The notes under the pieces: generated by a model
The model's database searches: none
What the model was told of the DNA's origin: nothing
What the model saw: only the letters and a program-made list of their open reading frames with translations
Translations under genes and position numbers: made by a program
Part shown: positions 16,900 through 24,705 of the stretch, one piece after another
Position numbering within the stretch: position 1 is the first letter of the stretch
Layout of the letters: each line of letters starts with the position of its first letter
NCBI GenBank assembly: GCA_949511625.1
Contig: CATFEX010000026.1
Location: 1-36,853 of the forward strand
Direction: 5' to 3'
From: UBA11891 sp003533785
GTDB lineage: Bacteria; Bacteroidota; Bacteroidia; Flavobacteriales; Flavobacteriaceae
DNA: 36,853 nt

Positions 16900-17150
16900 T
16901 ATTCTTTTTCAAACTTTAGTATCCAGCTCACATCTTTTTCGGTAACAGCCTCCGCATCGTGGGTCCAAAGACACAAAGTTACTTGATTGTATAGATTGGT
17001 GATTTTAGGATGATGCGCCTCGGCTTCTGAGAATTCTCCTACCTTATTGATAAAGGAGAGGGCTGACTGGAAATCAGAAAAAGAAAAGGTTTTTTCAAGG
17101 CCCTCTTTCGCAAGTTCCCATCCTAAGGATTTTATTTTTTCTTGAAACAT
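16896..17150 (-). CDS. 4a-hydroxytetrahydrobiopterin dehydratase (PCD/DCoH family)
   Basis: 84 residues, slightly short for pterin-4a-carbinolamine dehydratase. The family core is visible: FSFSDFQSALSFINKVGEFS, then EAEAHHPKI (His46, His47, Pro48) and LWTHDAEAVTEKD (His64). The HHP pair and the TH are the pterin-site residues. It recycles the pterin product of aromatic amino-acid hydroxylases; no such hydroxylase is in the window. The start codon overlaps the stop of the SMP-30 gene as TAATG, indicating translational coupling to a gluconate-type operon, an unexpected partner. Confidence 0.9.
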   Translation of the reverse strand: MFQEKIKSLGWELAKEGLEKTFSFSDFQSALSFINKVGEFSEAEAHHPKITNLYNQVTLCLWTHDAEAVTEKDVSWILKFEKEY

Positions 17151-18148
17151 TATTTATTGGGTTGTAGTTTGATCCGAGCAACTTGACTGAAGGTTGTTAC
17201 ATAGAGATAATCCTCTGTTGGGTCGAAAGCACAATTCGTGATACGCCCACCAAAGTTAATCGTCCCTTTTAACGTTCCTTCTGGTGAAAGTACCAAAATT
17301 CCATTGGGTCCTGTGGTGAAAATATGTCCTGAGGAATGCACTTTCATTCCATCAAAGCTCCCTTCGTATTTTTCGCTGAGAGCGCTTCCATCAAAAAAAA
17401 CAGAAGGTGCCCAATTATTATTGACTTCATACCGCATCATTACAGGCCTATCCTTGTCAGAATTATTGACGTACAAATAATTTTCATCGAGCGAAAGAGC
17501 TATTCCATTAGGGCGAGTCAGCTCTTTTGTAATCAGCGTAACTTCTCCTCCCAGACGGTACCGATATACTCCATTGAAAGGCAACTCACGATATAAAGTT
17601 TCATCAAAAGCTTGAGTTTCCTTATTAAAAAGCCCATACGGAGGATCGGTGAAATACAAATCCCCTTCCTTGCTTTGGATCAAATCATTGGGACTGTTAA
17701 AACGTTTGCCGTCAAAGGTGTCGACAAGGGTTTGAAAAGAAGGAGTAGTCCCTTCTATGCTGGTAACCACAGCCACCCTTCGGTCTCCGTGTTGACAAAT
17801 AATCAATCGTCCCTCCTGTATTAGAAGACCATTCGCTCCGTTTTGACCTTTTTCAAAAGTAGGTGCGTAGGCTGTGTAACCACTAGGGTCTAAAAAAAGG
17901 CGTACACCCTTGCCCTCTTGCCAAAGGTACATTTTGTTGGATTGAACATCTGTGAATAATAATCCCATATGTTCTGTGCTCCAAGCAGGGCCTTCGGAGA
18001 CGCTGTATATTTTTTCCGTGAGGTATTCTATAGATGCCTGAGGGGACAAAATTGTTTGTAAAGAGGGATCTAAAAGGGTGACATCTTTGGAGGTTTCTGG
18101 GCTACAAGAGGCTAGGAGAATTCCTAAAAGGAGAACATATTTGTGCAT
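17150..18148 (-). CDS. SMP-30/gluconolactonase-family lipoprotein
   Basis: 332 residues with a signal peptide and lipobox (LLASC, Cys15), so probably lipidated and exported. The SMP-30 six-bladed propeller starts at VSEGPAW (Glu52, expected metal ligand). It continues with NGLLIQEGRLIICQHGDRRV, FNSPNDLIQSKEGDLYFTDPPYG and LTRPNGIALSLDENYLYVNNSDKDRP (~205-230), which carry the expected Asn and Asp ligands. Family members hydrolyse sugar lactones such as glucono-1,5-lactone. The neighbouring gluconokinase and 6-phosphogluconate dehydrogenase genes support gluconolactone, with the product imported and phosphorylated. It lies 88 bases after gnd and is coupled to the pterin dehydratase. Confidence 0.9.
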   Translation of the reverse strand: MHKYVLLLGILLASCSPETSKDVTLLDPSLQTILSPQASIEYLTEKIYSVSEGPAWSTEHMGLLFTDVQSNKMYLWQEGKGVRLFLDPSGYTAYAPTFEKGQNGANGLLIQEGRLIICQHGDRRVAVVTSIEGTTPSFQTLVDTFDGKRFNSPNDLIQSKEGDLYFTDPPYGLFNKETQAFDETLYRELPFNGVYRYRLGGEVTLITKELTRPNGIALSLDENYLYVNNSDKDRPVMMRYEVNNNWAPSVFFDGSALSEKYEGSFDGMKVHSSGHIFTTGPNGILVLSPEGTLKGTINFGGRITNCAFDPTEDYLYVTTFSQVARIKLQPNK

Positions 18149-18236
18149 GTGTAGAAGATTAAATTAAACACTAAATATACCATAGCGAATCGAATCCACA
18201 GAAAAGGAATGGTGAATAATTGGACTCTCTTCCCTA

Positions 18237-19634
18237 CTAGCTACGCTGTTTCCATGGGCCGTGATTGCCTTCCCTAGAGTCCTTCCATTCCAATCCATGA
18301 CCGCCAAAATAGTCGCGTTGGGCTTGAATCAAATTTCCTGATGAATTAGCTTGTCGAATCGAAAATAGATACTGTGCTGCAGCAGACATGACTGGCATTG
18401 GTAATTGGGCCTTGAGACTCCAACTCAGAACAGCTTCTAGAGAAGAAATATTTTCAGCGTAGATTTTTTTGAAAGCTACTGTCTCTAAAAGGCTTTCTTG
18501 CGAATCCAAAATGAGAGTGAGTTCTTGCATTAGCCTGGATTGAATAATACACCCTGCGGTCCATGTTTTCGCCGCTTCGGAAAGAGCGAACGACCAAGCA
18601 TACGTTGATTTGGCTGCCTTTAGCAATTCAAAACCTTGGTGATGATTGATCCAACGCGCCAGATCATAGGCCTTCTTCAATACCGCTTCATCTAGGGGTA
18701 TTGATACTGTCTGAACAGGGAGTTCGCCAGCCATTTTTACACGGTATTCTTTTTGAGCAGCGGTATATCGGGCATTCAGGGCTGCCTGAATCATCGTTGC
18801 AGGTGACCCTTGAGCCACAGCACTGATTGAAGACCATGAACCTGTTCCCTTGTGTTGAGTTTTGTCCAAAATTTGATGAACCAGCAATCCCTTTTTTTCT
18901 TGAAAAGAGACAATGGAAGCAGTGATTCCAAGCAAATAACTTTGGCTCTTGGTGTGTTGCCACTGGTTCAAGAGTGACCAATTGGGCTGGATATGGCTAT
19001 TGATGCATTCATATACTTCGGCCAATAGCTGCATTTCTGCATACTCAATCCCGTTATGAACCATTTTCACATAATGACCCGCCCCTCCTGTCCCGAAGTG
19101 ACCCAAGCAGGAAACCCCCTGTGGGTTGTCGGCAGCAATCTGCGAAAGTACTTTACTTAACGATTCAAAAGCTTTTCGCTCTCCTCCTACCATTAATGCT
19201 GGGCCATTAAGGGCTCCTTCTTCACCCCCAGACACCCCCATGCCTAAGAATGAAATTCCTACATTTTCAAATAATTGTGCTCGCTTTTCAGTGGCTTCAA
19301 AATGTGAATTCCCCCCGTCTATTAAGATATCACCGGGAGAAAGAAATTTTATCAATTGTTCTAGAACAAGTTCTATGGCTGAGCCCGAGGGCACCATCAC
19401 CAAAACTTTTCGTGGGGTTTCCAAGGCCTGAATAAATGCTTCGAGATCCTCAAAAGGTTGCGCCGCTGCCAATTCGGGATAGGCGATGCAACGTTGGGCA
19501 GCAACCCCTTCCTCTTCCCCTTGGAGAAACCGATTGTAAAGTGCCAAGCGAATCCCTTTTCGAGCTAGGTTACGACTTAGACTCGTTCCCATTACACCCA
19601 TTCCTAGAACACCCCAAGCCGCTTTTTCATTCAT
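18237..19634 (-). CDS. gnd: 6-phosphogluconate dehydrogenase, decarboxylating
   Basis: 465 residues, close to the usual ~468. Oxidatively decarboxylates 6-phosphogluconate to ribulose 5-phosphate with NADP+ or NAD+. Seen: VLGMGVMGTSLSRNL (Rossmann Gly11/13/16), VSGGEEGA (~134-141), and KMVHNGIEYAEMQ with Lys190, His193, Asn194 and Glu197 at the catalytic positions. DKTQHKGTGSW and the C-terminal RDYFGGHGLEWKD are also present; the last departs from the common RDYFGAHTYER-type ending. No zwf or pgl lies nearby; instead gntK overlaps its start by 4 bases (ATGA). It therefore probably serves gluconate use rather than the main oxidative pentose pathway, or both. Confidence 0.96.
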   Translation of the reverse strand: MNEKAAWGVLGMGVMGTSLSRNLARKGIRLALYNRFLQGEEEGVAAQRCIAYPELAAAQPFEDLEAFIQALETPRKVLVMVPSGSAIELVLEQLIKFLSPGDILIDGGNSHFEATEKRAQLFENVGISFLGMGVSGGEEGALNGPALMVGGERKAFESLSKVLSQIAADNPQGVSCLGHFGTGGAGHYVKMVHNGIEYAEMQLLAEVYECINSHIQPNWSLLNQWQHTKSQSYLLGITASIVSFQEKKGLLVHQILDKTQHKGTGSWSSISAVAQGSPATMIQAALNARYTAAQKEYRVKMAGELPVQTVSIPLDEAVLKKAYDLARWINHHQGFELLKAAKSTYAWSFALSEAAKTWTAGCIIQSRLMQELTLILDSQESLLETVAFKKIYAENISSLEAVLSWSLKAQLPMPVMSAAAQYLFSIRQANSSGNLIQAQRDYFGGHGLEWKDSREGNHGPWKQRS

Positions 19635-20122
19635 GATATATATGATATAATATGATCTATTTGTTTTTCAGTACTTGCCTCACCTGCCACCATTATGGCT
19701 TCCTCTGGTTTTTCTAAAGCCTCCAACTGACTGTTCAGAAGACTAGCTGGCATGAAATGGCGACGCGCTTCCATCCGCTTTTCCAAAAGGTCTCTTTCAC
19801 AATCGATAAATATAAATTGAGGAGCAGGAGTCAAGCCCTCCGATAACAGCTTACGATAGGAAGCTTTCAATGCAGAACAAGCCAATACGACTCCTGAATT
19901 GCTGGTATAAAGAGCCCTATTTAATGCCTGAAGCCATGGAATCCGATCGCTATCCGTAAGGGGTTTGCCAAGACTCATTTTTTTAATATTTTGATCGGAA
20001 TGGAAGGCATCGCCCTCTAAAAAAAGATAGGTGAGGTTCTCTGCCAAAGCCTTCCCCAATGTTGTTTTCCCACTTCCACTGACCCCCATCACTATAATTA
20101 TTTTGGCTTTGTCTACTTTCAT
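19631..20122 (-). CDS. gntK: Gluconokinase
   Basis: 163 residues, typical of the small GntK-type kinase that makes 6-phosphogluconate from gluconate and ATP. The P-loop is GVSGSGKT (Gly13-Thr20). Family motifs GDAFHSDQNIKKMSLGKPL (~37-55), DSDRIPWLQ, ACSALKASYRKLL and RRHFMPASLLNSQLEALE follow. It is the first gene of the minus-strand unit gntK-gnd-lactonase-pterin dehydratase and overlaps gnd by ATGA. No gluconate permease gene is in the cluster, so import must rely on a transporter coded elsewhere. Confidence 0.96.
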   Translation of the reverse strand: MKVDKAKIIIVMGVSGSGKTTLGKALAENLTYLFLEGDAFHSDQNIKKMSLGKPLTDSDRIPWLQALNRALYTSNSGVVLACSALKASYRKLLSEGLTPAPQFIFIDCERDLLEKRMEARRHFMPASLLNSQLEALEKPEEAIMVAGEASTEKQIDHIISYIS

Positions 20123-20220
20123 TAAGTGAATGAAATTACTAAAATCAAATCAAGAGCAGAAAGCTATTGGGATTCTTTTTTCAATTCCGGATTTCATCTA
20201 CTTTTATATAAATATTTTTC

Positions 20221-21042
20221 ATGCGCTTTCTGCCTTATTTTTTTCTTTCAGTTGCCGCTCTATTTGGCCAAAAAATTACTGAAACCGTTCCCTTGCCAAT
20301 GGCCTTAAATGAAACCTCTGGATTGGCGACATTAAATGGTCATTTACTCACGCAAAATGATTCTGGGGGTCAACCGAGCTTATATGAGTTTAATTCCCAA
20401 GGTATTCTTCTAAATACCTATCCCATTGAGAAAGCAAAAAATAAAGATTGGGAGAGTCTCGCACAGGACGATCGCTTTCTGTATGTGGGAGATCATGGAA
20501 ATAACAAAGCCTCGCGAAAAGATCTCAAAATCTATAAAATTCAATGGAATGGAACATTCTTTGAAACGATCGGAGAAATCCGTTTTCGATACGGTTTGCA
20601 ACAACGTTTTGAGAAGCGCAATAGGAATGCTTTCGATGCCGAGGGGCTTGTAGCCCTTGGAAATGTTCTATTATTATTCTCAAAAAACAGACTTACTCAG
20701 GACACAGAAGTCTATGAAATTCCCAAAGTTGTAGGCGACTATGAATTGTATCCTAAAACAGTGGTCTCTGTAAATTCTCTTATCACTGGAGCTGATTACG
20801 ATCAAAAAAGCAAGGTATTGGCTTTGACAGGGTATTCTTTTGATGGTATTCAATATTTATATAGGGTCAAAAATTTTGATGCCGCAACCTTAAATTTTGA
20901 AGGATTGGAAAAAGTGGAAATTCCCTATCTCAATGCACAAATCGAAGCTGTAAAAGTTATTGATGCGCACCATTTTTGGGTGACCTCAGAAGAAGAGCAA
21001 ACCTATCGTCAACCCGTCTTGCTGAAAATTGATTGGCAATAA
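20221..21042 (+). CDS. Secreted propeller-like protein, unknown function
   Basis: 273 residues with a signal peptide (MRFLPYFFLSVAALFGQ). Motifs recall exported beta-propeller proteins of Bacteroidota: LNETSGLATLNGHLLTQNDSG (~28-48), DWESLAQDDRFLYVGDHGNN (~75-94), then DLKIYKI, and later GADYDQKSKVLALTGYSF and IEAVKVIDAHHFWVTSEE. The segment order (Asn-Asp-Ser-Gly, Asp-Trp-Glu, Gly-Asp-x-Gly-Asn) suggests a metal- or ligand-binding propeller akin to SdiA-regulated or phytase-esterase-like proteins. I cannot assign a substrate. The ATG directly follows TATTTTTC, with no Shine-Dalgarno. It diverges from gntK and converges, 11 bases apart, on the next gene. Confidence 0.75.
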   Translation: MRFLPYFFLSVAALFGQKITETVPLPMALNETSGLATLNGHLLTQNDSGGQPSLYEFNSQGILLNTYPIEKAKNKDWESLAQDDRFLYVGDHGNNKASRKDLKIYKIQWNGTFFETIGEIRFRYGLQQRFEKRNRNAFDAEGLVALGNVLLLFSKNRLTQDTEVYEIPKVVGDYELYPKTVVSVNSLITGADYDQKSKVLALTGYSFDGIQYLYRVKNFDAATLNFEGLEKVEIPYLNAQIEAVKVIDAHHFWVTSEEEQTYRQPVLLKIDWQ

Positions 21043-21053
21043 TCCCAAAAATT

Positions 21054-21410
21054 TCAATCCAGTAGAAATACCCTAGTTTTGTTTTTCCATCCAGCTAGTT
21101 CTTGCTGATCTACAAAATTAATTTTCAGATCGGCCTGCACAGAATCTTCAACAAAGAATATTTTTTTATCTGCGTAGGTTTGGGAGTCTTGGAAGTACCA
21201 AAACCCATTGTTCCCTTTCGCTTTATTTTTTGAATCCACTATAAAAACACATAAATCAGCGTCTTCAGGGTAGTCGGTTATGAATACAGAAAGGGAATTA
21301 TTCGCCGGTATTGCAGTGGATTGTATGACTTGTGCATGAATACCCATACACAGACTTACTAAAGCTACCGCTAACGACAATGAGCGAGGATGAGGGGATA
21401 AACTTGGCAT
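21054..21410 (-). CDS. Small secreted repeat protein (DUF6150-like)
   Basis: 118 residues with a signal peptide ending near GIHAQ (~27). The mature part holds three spaced copies of a short pattern: ADLCVFIVDSKNKA, ADKKIFFVEDSVQA and ADLKINFVDQQELAGW. This A-D-x-x-hydrophobic-F/I-V pattern resembles the small repeat proteins annotated as DUF6150 in flavobacteria; I am moderately sure of that link. Function is unknown. It is a single gene, convergent with the secreted propeller-like gene. Confidence 0.7.
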   Translation of the reverse strand: MPSLSPHPRSLSLAVALVSLCMGIHAQVIQSTAIPANNSLSVFITDYPEDADLCVFIVDSKNKAKGNNGFWYFQDSQTYADKKIFFVEDSVQADLKINFVDQQELAGWKNKTRVFLLD

Positions 21411-21549
21411 TCTTTAACTTGTTTTTAACCTCTTATTAGGTCGAATTTAACGTTCTAGCCCTTACTTTTATTTGTGTAATAGGCTTTTGTCATTTGTTTG
21501 ATCCCGTTCGAAAAGAGTTTGAAGTTTTATTTTTTTGAGCGGGATTTTT

Positions 21550-21924
21550 TTATTGAGAAATTTCAAATTCAAATTCCCAATTGGGGTTTTCCAGTTGATT
21601 GATAATATACTTTAAAGTCAATTCTTGGCCTGCTTCAATGGGTTTGGTCGTAATCAAACGAATGTGCTTAACTTTTCCTACAACAGCGTCCTCTTCAGCA
21701 ATAATCGCTTTGCAATTGGGCATGTCATGATGATTGATAAATCCTCCTATGGGTAGACGGATGTAGCCGTTTTGAAAACGCTTGTCAAAGACATGACTCA
21801 TTCCCAAATCGGTTCCTTCCGGGATGAATTGGCTCGCCAAAAGCCCCAACCCTTCAATCCTACTTTCTCCGATGGTCAAAAAGGAGGGCAGTGGTCGCCA
21901 TTGAGAATCTTCCAACATATGCAT
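21550..21924 (-). CDS. Stand-alone SET-domain protein (putative lysine methyltransferase)
   Basis: 124 residues (ATG at 21924, or at 21918), consisting almost only of a SET domain. Seen: IEGLGLLASQFIPEGTDLG (~23-41, SET motif I region), GGFINHHDMPNCKA (~60-73, the NH-x4-PN motif that contacts S-adenosylmethionine), and TTKPIEAGQELTLKY (~92-106), with Tyr106 at the catalytic Tyr position. It lacks pre- and post-SET cysteine clusters, as do other short bacterial SET proteins. It is likely cytoplasmic. It ends a tight operon, 25 bases after the thiolase gene. Its target is unknown. Confidence 0.87.
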   Translation of the reverse strand: MHMLEDSQWRPLPSFLTIGESRIEGLGLLASQFIPEGTDLGMSHVFDKRFQNGYIRLPIGGFINHHDMPNCKAIIAEEDAVVGKVKHIRLITTKPIEAGQELTLKYIINQLENPNWEFEFEISQ

Positions 21925-21949
21925 AAAATTGAGAGTATAAAAATAGAAA

Positions 21950-23119
21950 TTATTTTTTCAAGACAAGTGCAGAAGCCCCACCACCTCCATTGCAAATTCC
22001 AGCAGCTGCATAGCTTCCAGATTGTTGGAGTTTGTGAATCAGGGTAACAACAATCCGAGCCCCAGAACAACCCAGCGGATGCCCTAAAGACACCGCTCCA
22101 CCATTTGGATTGACCTTAGCACGATCGAGATTCAAGAGTTTAATATTGGCCAGACCCACTACAGAAAAGGCTTCATTAATTTCGAACCAATCGATCTTTT
22201 CTATTTCGAGTTGTGCTAAATCCAATGCCTTGGGGAGTGCTTTTGCCGGAGCCGTTGTGAACCATCGAGGGTCATGGGCAGCATCGGCATAACTCAGTAT
22301 TCGTGCCATCGGTGGTATTCCCAACTGCTGTGCCTTATCTTCAGACATTAAAACAAGAGCAGCAGCACCATCATTGAGCGTGGAAGCATTGGCTGCTGTT
22401 ACTGTTCCGTCCTTAGCAAAAGCAGGACGAAGCAGAGGGATTTTGTTTGGAGTTACTTTAGTGTATTCTTCGTCTTTTTTAACCAAAAGTGCCGCCCCTT
22501 TACGTTGGGGGACAGACACAGGTATTACTTCGGTATCAAATAAGCCAGCTTCCCAAGCAGCTGCGCTTCGCTGATAGGATTGAAGGGCGTGTTGATCCTG
22601 TTCCTGCCGGCTTATTCCATGCTTAACTGCTGTTGCATCGGCAAAAACTCCCATGGGTACTTGATCGAAAGCATCCATCAGGCCGTCTCGTTCTAGGCTA
22701 TCTTCAAAGACTTGACTTCCAAAAGCAGTCCCCTTACGTAGAGAAACGAAATGAGGACATAAACTCATATTCTCCATTCCTCCAGTCACTGCAATTTCGA
22801 TCTGTCCTAGCGCTATGCTTTGTGCGGCCAATTGAATACTTTTCATTCCAGAAGCACACACTTTATTGATTGTAGTACAGGGTACATTGGGGGAAATTCC
22901 CGCTTTTAAAGCAGCTTGTCGGGCTGGAGCTTGTCCACAACCAGCTTGCAAAACCTGCCCCATTAGTACTTCATCCACCAAGCCTGAATCAAGAGATACC
23001 GCCTCCAGTGCTGCTTTAATCGCTGCTGCCCCAAGATCTATTGCTGGTACTGTGGAAAGGCTTCCCATAAAACTTCCAATGGGTGTTCTTTTTGCAGATA
23101 CGATGACTACATTTTTCAT
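21950..23119 (-). CDS. Acetyl-CoA acyltransferase (thiolase)
   Basis: 389 residues, standard for thiolase II/I. Cleaves 3-ketoacyl-CoA with CoA, or condenses acetyl-CoA. The catalytic residues are Cys88 (NKVCASGMKS), His347 (GGAVSLGHPLGCSG) and Cys376 (GICNGGGGAS); NEAFSVVGLANIK is the usual substrate-loop region. It could supply the last beta-oxidation step missing from the cluster at 10156-15691. However, it lies in another operon, overlapping the BASS transporter gene by ATGA and followed by the SET gene. Its close tie to a transporter and an amidohydrolase suggests a role with a particular substrate. Confidence 0.96.
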   Translation of the reverse strand: MKNVVIVSAKRTPIGSFMGSLSTVPAIDLGAAAIKAALEAVSLDSGLVDEVLMGQVLQAGCGQAPARQAALKAGISPNVPCTTINKVCASGMKSIQLAAQSIALGQIEIAVTGGMENMSLCPHFVSLRKGTAFGSQVFEDSLERDGLMDAFDQVPMGVFADATAVKHGISRQEQDQHALQSYQRSAAAWEAGLFDTEVIPVSVPQRKGAALLVKKDEEYTKVTPNKIPLLRPAFAKDGTVTAANASTLNDGAAALVLMSEDKAQQLGIPPMARILSYADAAHDPRWFTTAPAKALPKALDLAQLEIEKIDWFEINEAFSVVGLANIKLLNLDRAKVNPNGGAVSLGHPLGCSGARIVVTLIHKLQQSGSYAAAGICNGGGGASALVLKK

Positions 23120-24045
23120 AAATTATTCTTTTTAGAAGATTGACCAAACAATACGGTAAATACGCTTCCGTAGATGGAGTGAACCAAACTGGACATAGCT
23201 GCAGGAATGGCAGTCATAGGATTGGTAAAATTCTCTTGTGCCAAAACCACACCTAGTCCCGAATTTTGCATCCCCACTTCGATGGCAATGGTTTTGCTAA
23301 CAGTAGGATTTTTCAGCAACCAATAACTGAAAAGAAAGCCAACAAAAAACCCCAAAAAATGCAGAATAAGAAGGGCATAAAGCAATTGCAATCCGGCAGA
23401 TAAAATAATTGCGCTTCCCTGGCCAATGATGCTGGCAACAATAAGGGTGATTAGAATGACTGCCACTGGAGGAGCCAAAGGAACACACTTCTGTGTCGTA
23501 TTTGGAAAGTAGCGATTAAAAAGAATTCCTGTGCTAATGGGAAGTAAAACCACTTTCAACGTGCTGAAAAACAACCCACTTGCCGCTATATCCACATAGG
23601 TCCCAGACAATTGCGCTGTGAGGATAGGGGTGAAAATAATCGCAGTAAAAGTAGAAACAGCTGTCATCGCAACCGACAAAGCGACATGAGCTTTGGCCAA
23701 GTAGGCAATCACATTGGATGCGGTTCCTCCTGGGCAGCAAGACACCAGAATAAGGCCTACTGCAAAGAAGGGCGGCAATTCAAAAATTATTCCAAGAATC
23801 CATCCTAAAAAAGGCATTACAGTGAATTGTAAGGTTACTCCCAATAACACCCAACTCGGGGTCCGGGCTACATCTTTGAAGTCTTTCCATTGTAATGTGA
23901 TTCCCATTCCAAGCATGATCCCTCCCAATCCAAGGGTGATCAAGGAGCCCGAAAACCAAGTGAAACTAGGTGGATGATATAAAGCCAAAGCCGCTGATAT
24001 ACTCACCAACCAAGGAAAAGCTTTTGTGATTCGTGTTGCAGTCAA
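23116..24045 (-). CDS. Bile acid:sodium symporter (BASS)-family transporter
   Basis: 309 residues with about ten hydrophobic helices. Diagnostic segments: GLGGIMLGMGITLQWKDF (~39-56), LILVSCCPGGTASNVIAYLA (~97-116, the crossover motif lining the sodium and substrate sites) and EVGMQNSGLGVVLA (~255-268, second crossover). BASS proteins import organic acids (bile acids, pyruvate, pantothenate, keto acids) with Na+. The start is TTG at 24045, only 2 bases after the upstream stop; the next Met is ~40 residues in, past the first helix, so the non-ATG start is needed. It overlaps the thiolase gene by 4 bases. Confidence 0.93.
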   Translation of the reverse strand: MTATRITKAFPWLVSISAALALYHPPSFTWFSGSLITLGLGGIMLGMGITLQWKDFKDVARTPSWVLLGVTLQFTVMPFLGWILGIIFELPPFFAVGLILVSCCPGGTASNVIAYLAKAHVALSVAMTAVSTFTAIIFTPILTAQLSGTYVDIAASGLFFSTLKVVLLPISTGILFNRYFPNTTQKCVPLAPPVAVILITLIVASIIGQGSAIILSAGLQLLYALLILHFLGFFVGFLFSYWLLKNPTVSKTIAIEVGMQNSGLGVVLAQENFTNPMTAIPAAMSSLVHSIYGSVFTVLFGQSSKKNNL

Positions 24046-24047
24046 AT

Positions 24048-24704
24048 TTATTGGCTAGGGCGTAATGTCCAGATTTCGTGAAGAGAGGCTCCTTTACTAC
24101 TAAAGCCTTTGTGATACCAGTCCTTTTCTTTACGAAGATATTCAAAAGAGAGTTTTGCTCCTACTCGGCTATTATCCCGGGAAAAATATTCTATTTGTTC
24201 CACGTAGGCTCCATTCTCAGCGGTATAGTCCCCCCCTCCAGAGCCAAAAAATTGAAAGGTTTCCGTATTAAATGCCGTCCATTGAAAACAGCCATCAATT
24301 AAAAATTTCATCGTTTTTCGACTTCTGGTAATGTCGCGCCGTTGCTCTCCTTCTGCTTTAACCCTTCCTGCCATCAACCATTTACCATCCAATACCTGAC
24401 GCTGTTTGTTTTTTGCTTTCCAATTGGAACTATCCCATTGAAAAGTTTTGAATTGATCCTTTTCAAAGTTGGAATTAAATTCCAAGGAGGCAAATACTGT
24501 TTTTCCTTGCTTTTGGTAATACCCCCCTCTGGTCAATATAAATACTGGGGGATTGGATTCGTATATTGTTTCAATAACGTAAGAATCGTCCATCAATATA
24601 CGGTGGTTATAAACTTGATTACCTTCGCTAGATTCAAATTCAAATACTTGTCCTTGCAATTGAAGCGCCATAAAAAGGGTGAGTAAGAAACCGCTTGTTT
24701 TCAT
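24048..24704 (-). CDS. Secreted protein of unknown function, in the M20/BASS operon
   Basis: 218 residues with a signal peptide (MKTSGFLLTLFMALQLQGQ). The remainder is rich in aromatic and charged residues and alternates in a beta-strand-like way (TRGGYYQKQGKTVFASLEFN, MKFLIDGCFQWTAF, FQFFGSGGGDYTAENG, AKLSFEYLRKEKDWYHKG). This suggests a calycin/lipocalin-like barrel; I recognise the style from Bacteroidota secreted proteins but can name no family with certainty. It sits 1 base after the M20 hydrolase gene and 2 bases before the transporter start, so it is certainly co-expressed with both. It may bind the hydrolase substrate or product in the periplasm. Confidence 0.75.
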   Translation of the reverse strand: MKTSGFLLTLFMALQLQGQVFEFESSEGNQVYNHRILMDDSYVIETIYESNPPVFILTRGGYYQKQGKTVFASLEFNSNFEKDQFKTFQWDSSNWKAKNKQRQVLDGKWLMAGRVKAEGEQRRDITRSRKTMKFLIDGCFQWTAFNTETFQFFGSGGGDYTAENGAYVEQIEYFSRDNSRVGAKLSFEYLRKEKDWYHKGFSSKGASLHEIWTLRPSQ

Positions 24705-24705
24705 A

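Noticed and set aside
16899..16921. Possible terminator between the ThuA-like gene and the pterin dehydratase
   Set aside because: The two genes overlap by 4 bases and no stem with a T-run is present near the junction.
21500..21548. ATCCCG (21501-21506) and CGGGAT (21540-21545) followed by T-run, terminator-like
   Set aside because: The loop is 33 bases, the stem is only 6 bp, and the T-run is on the strand opposite to the gene that ends there.
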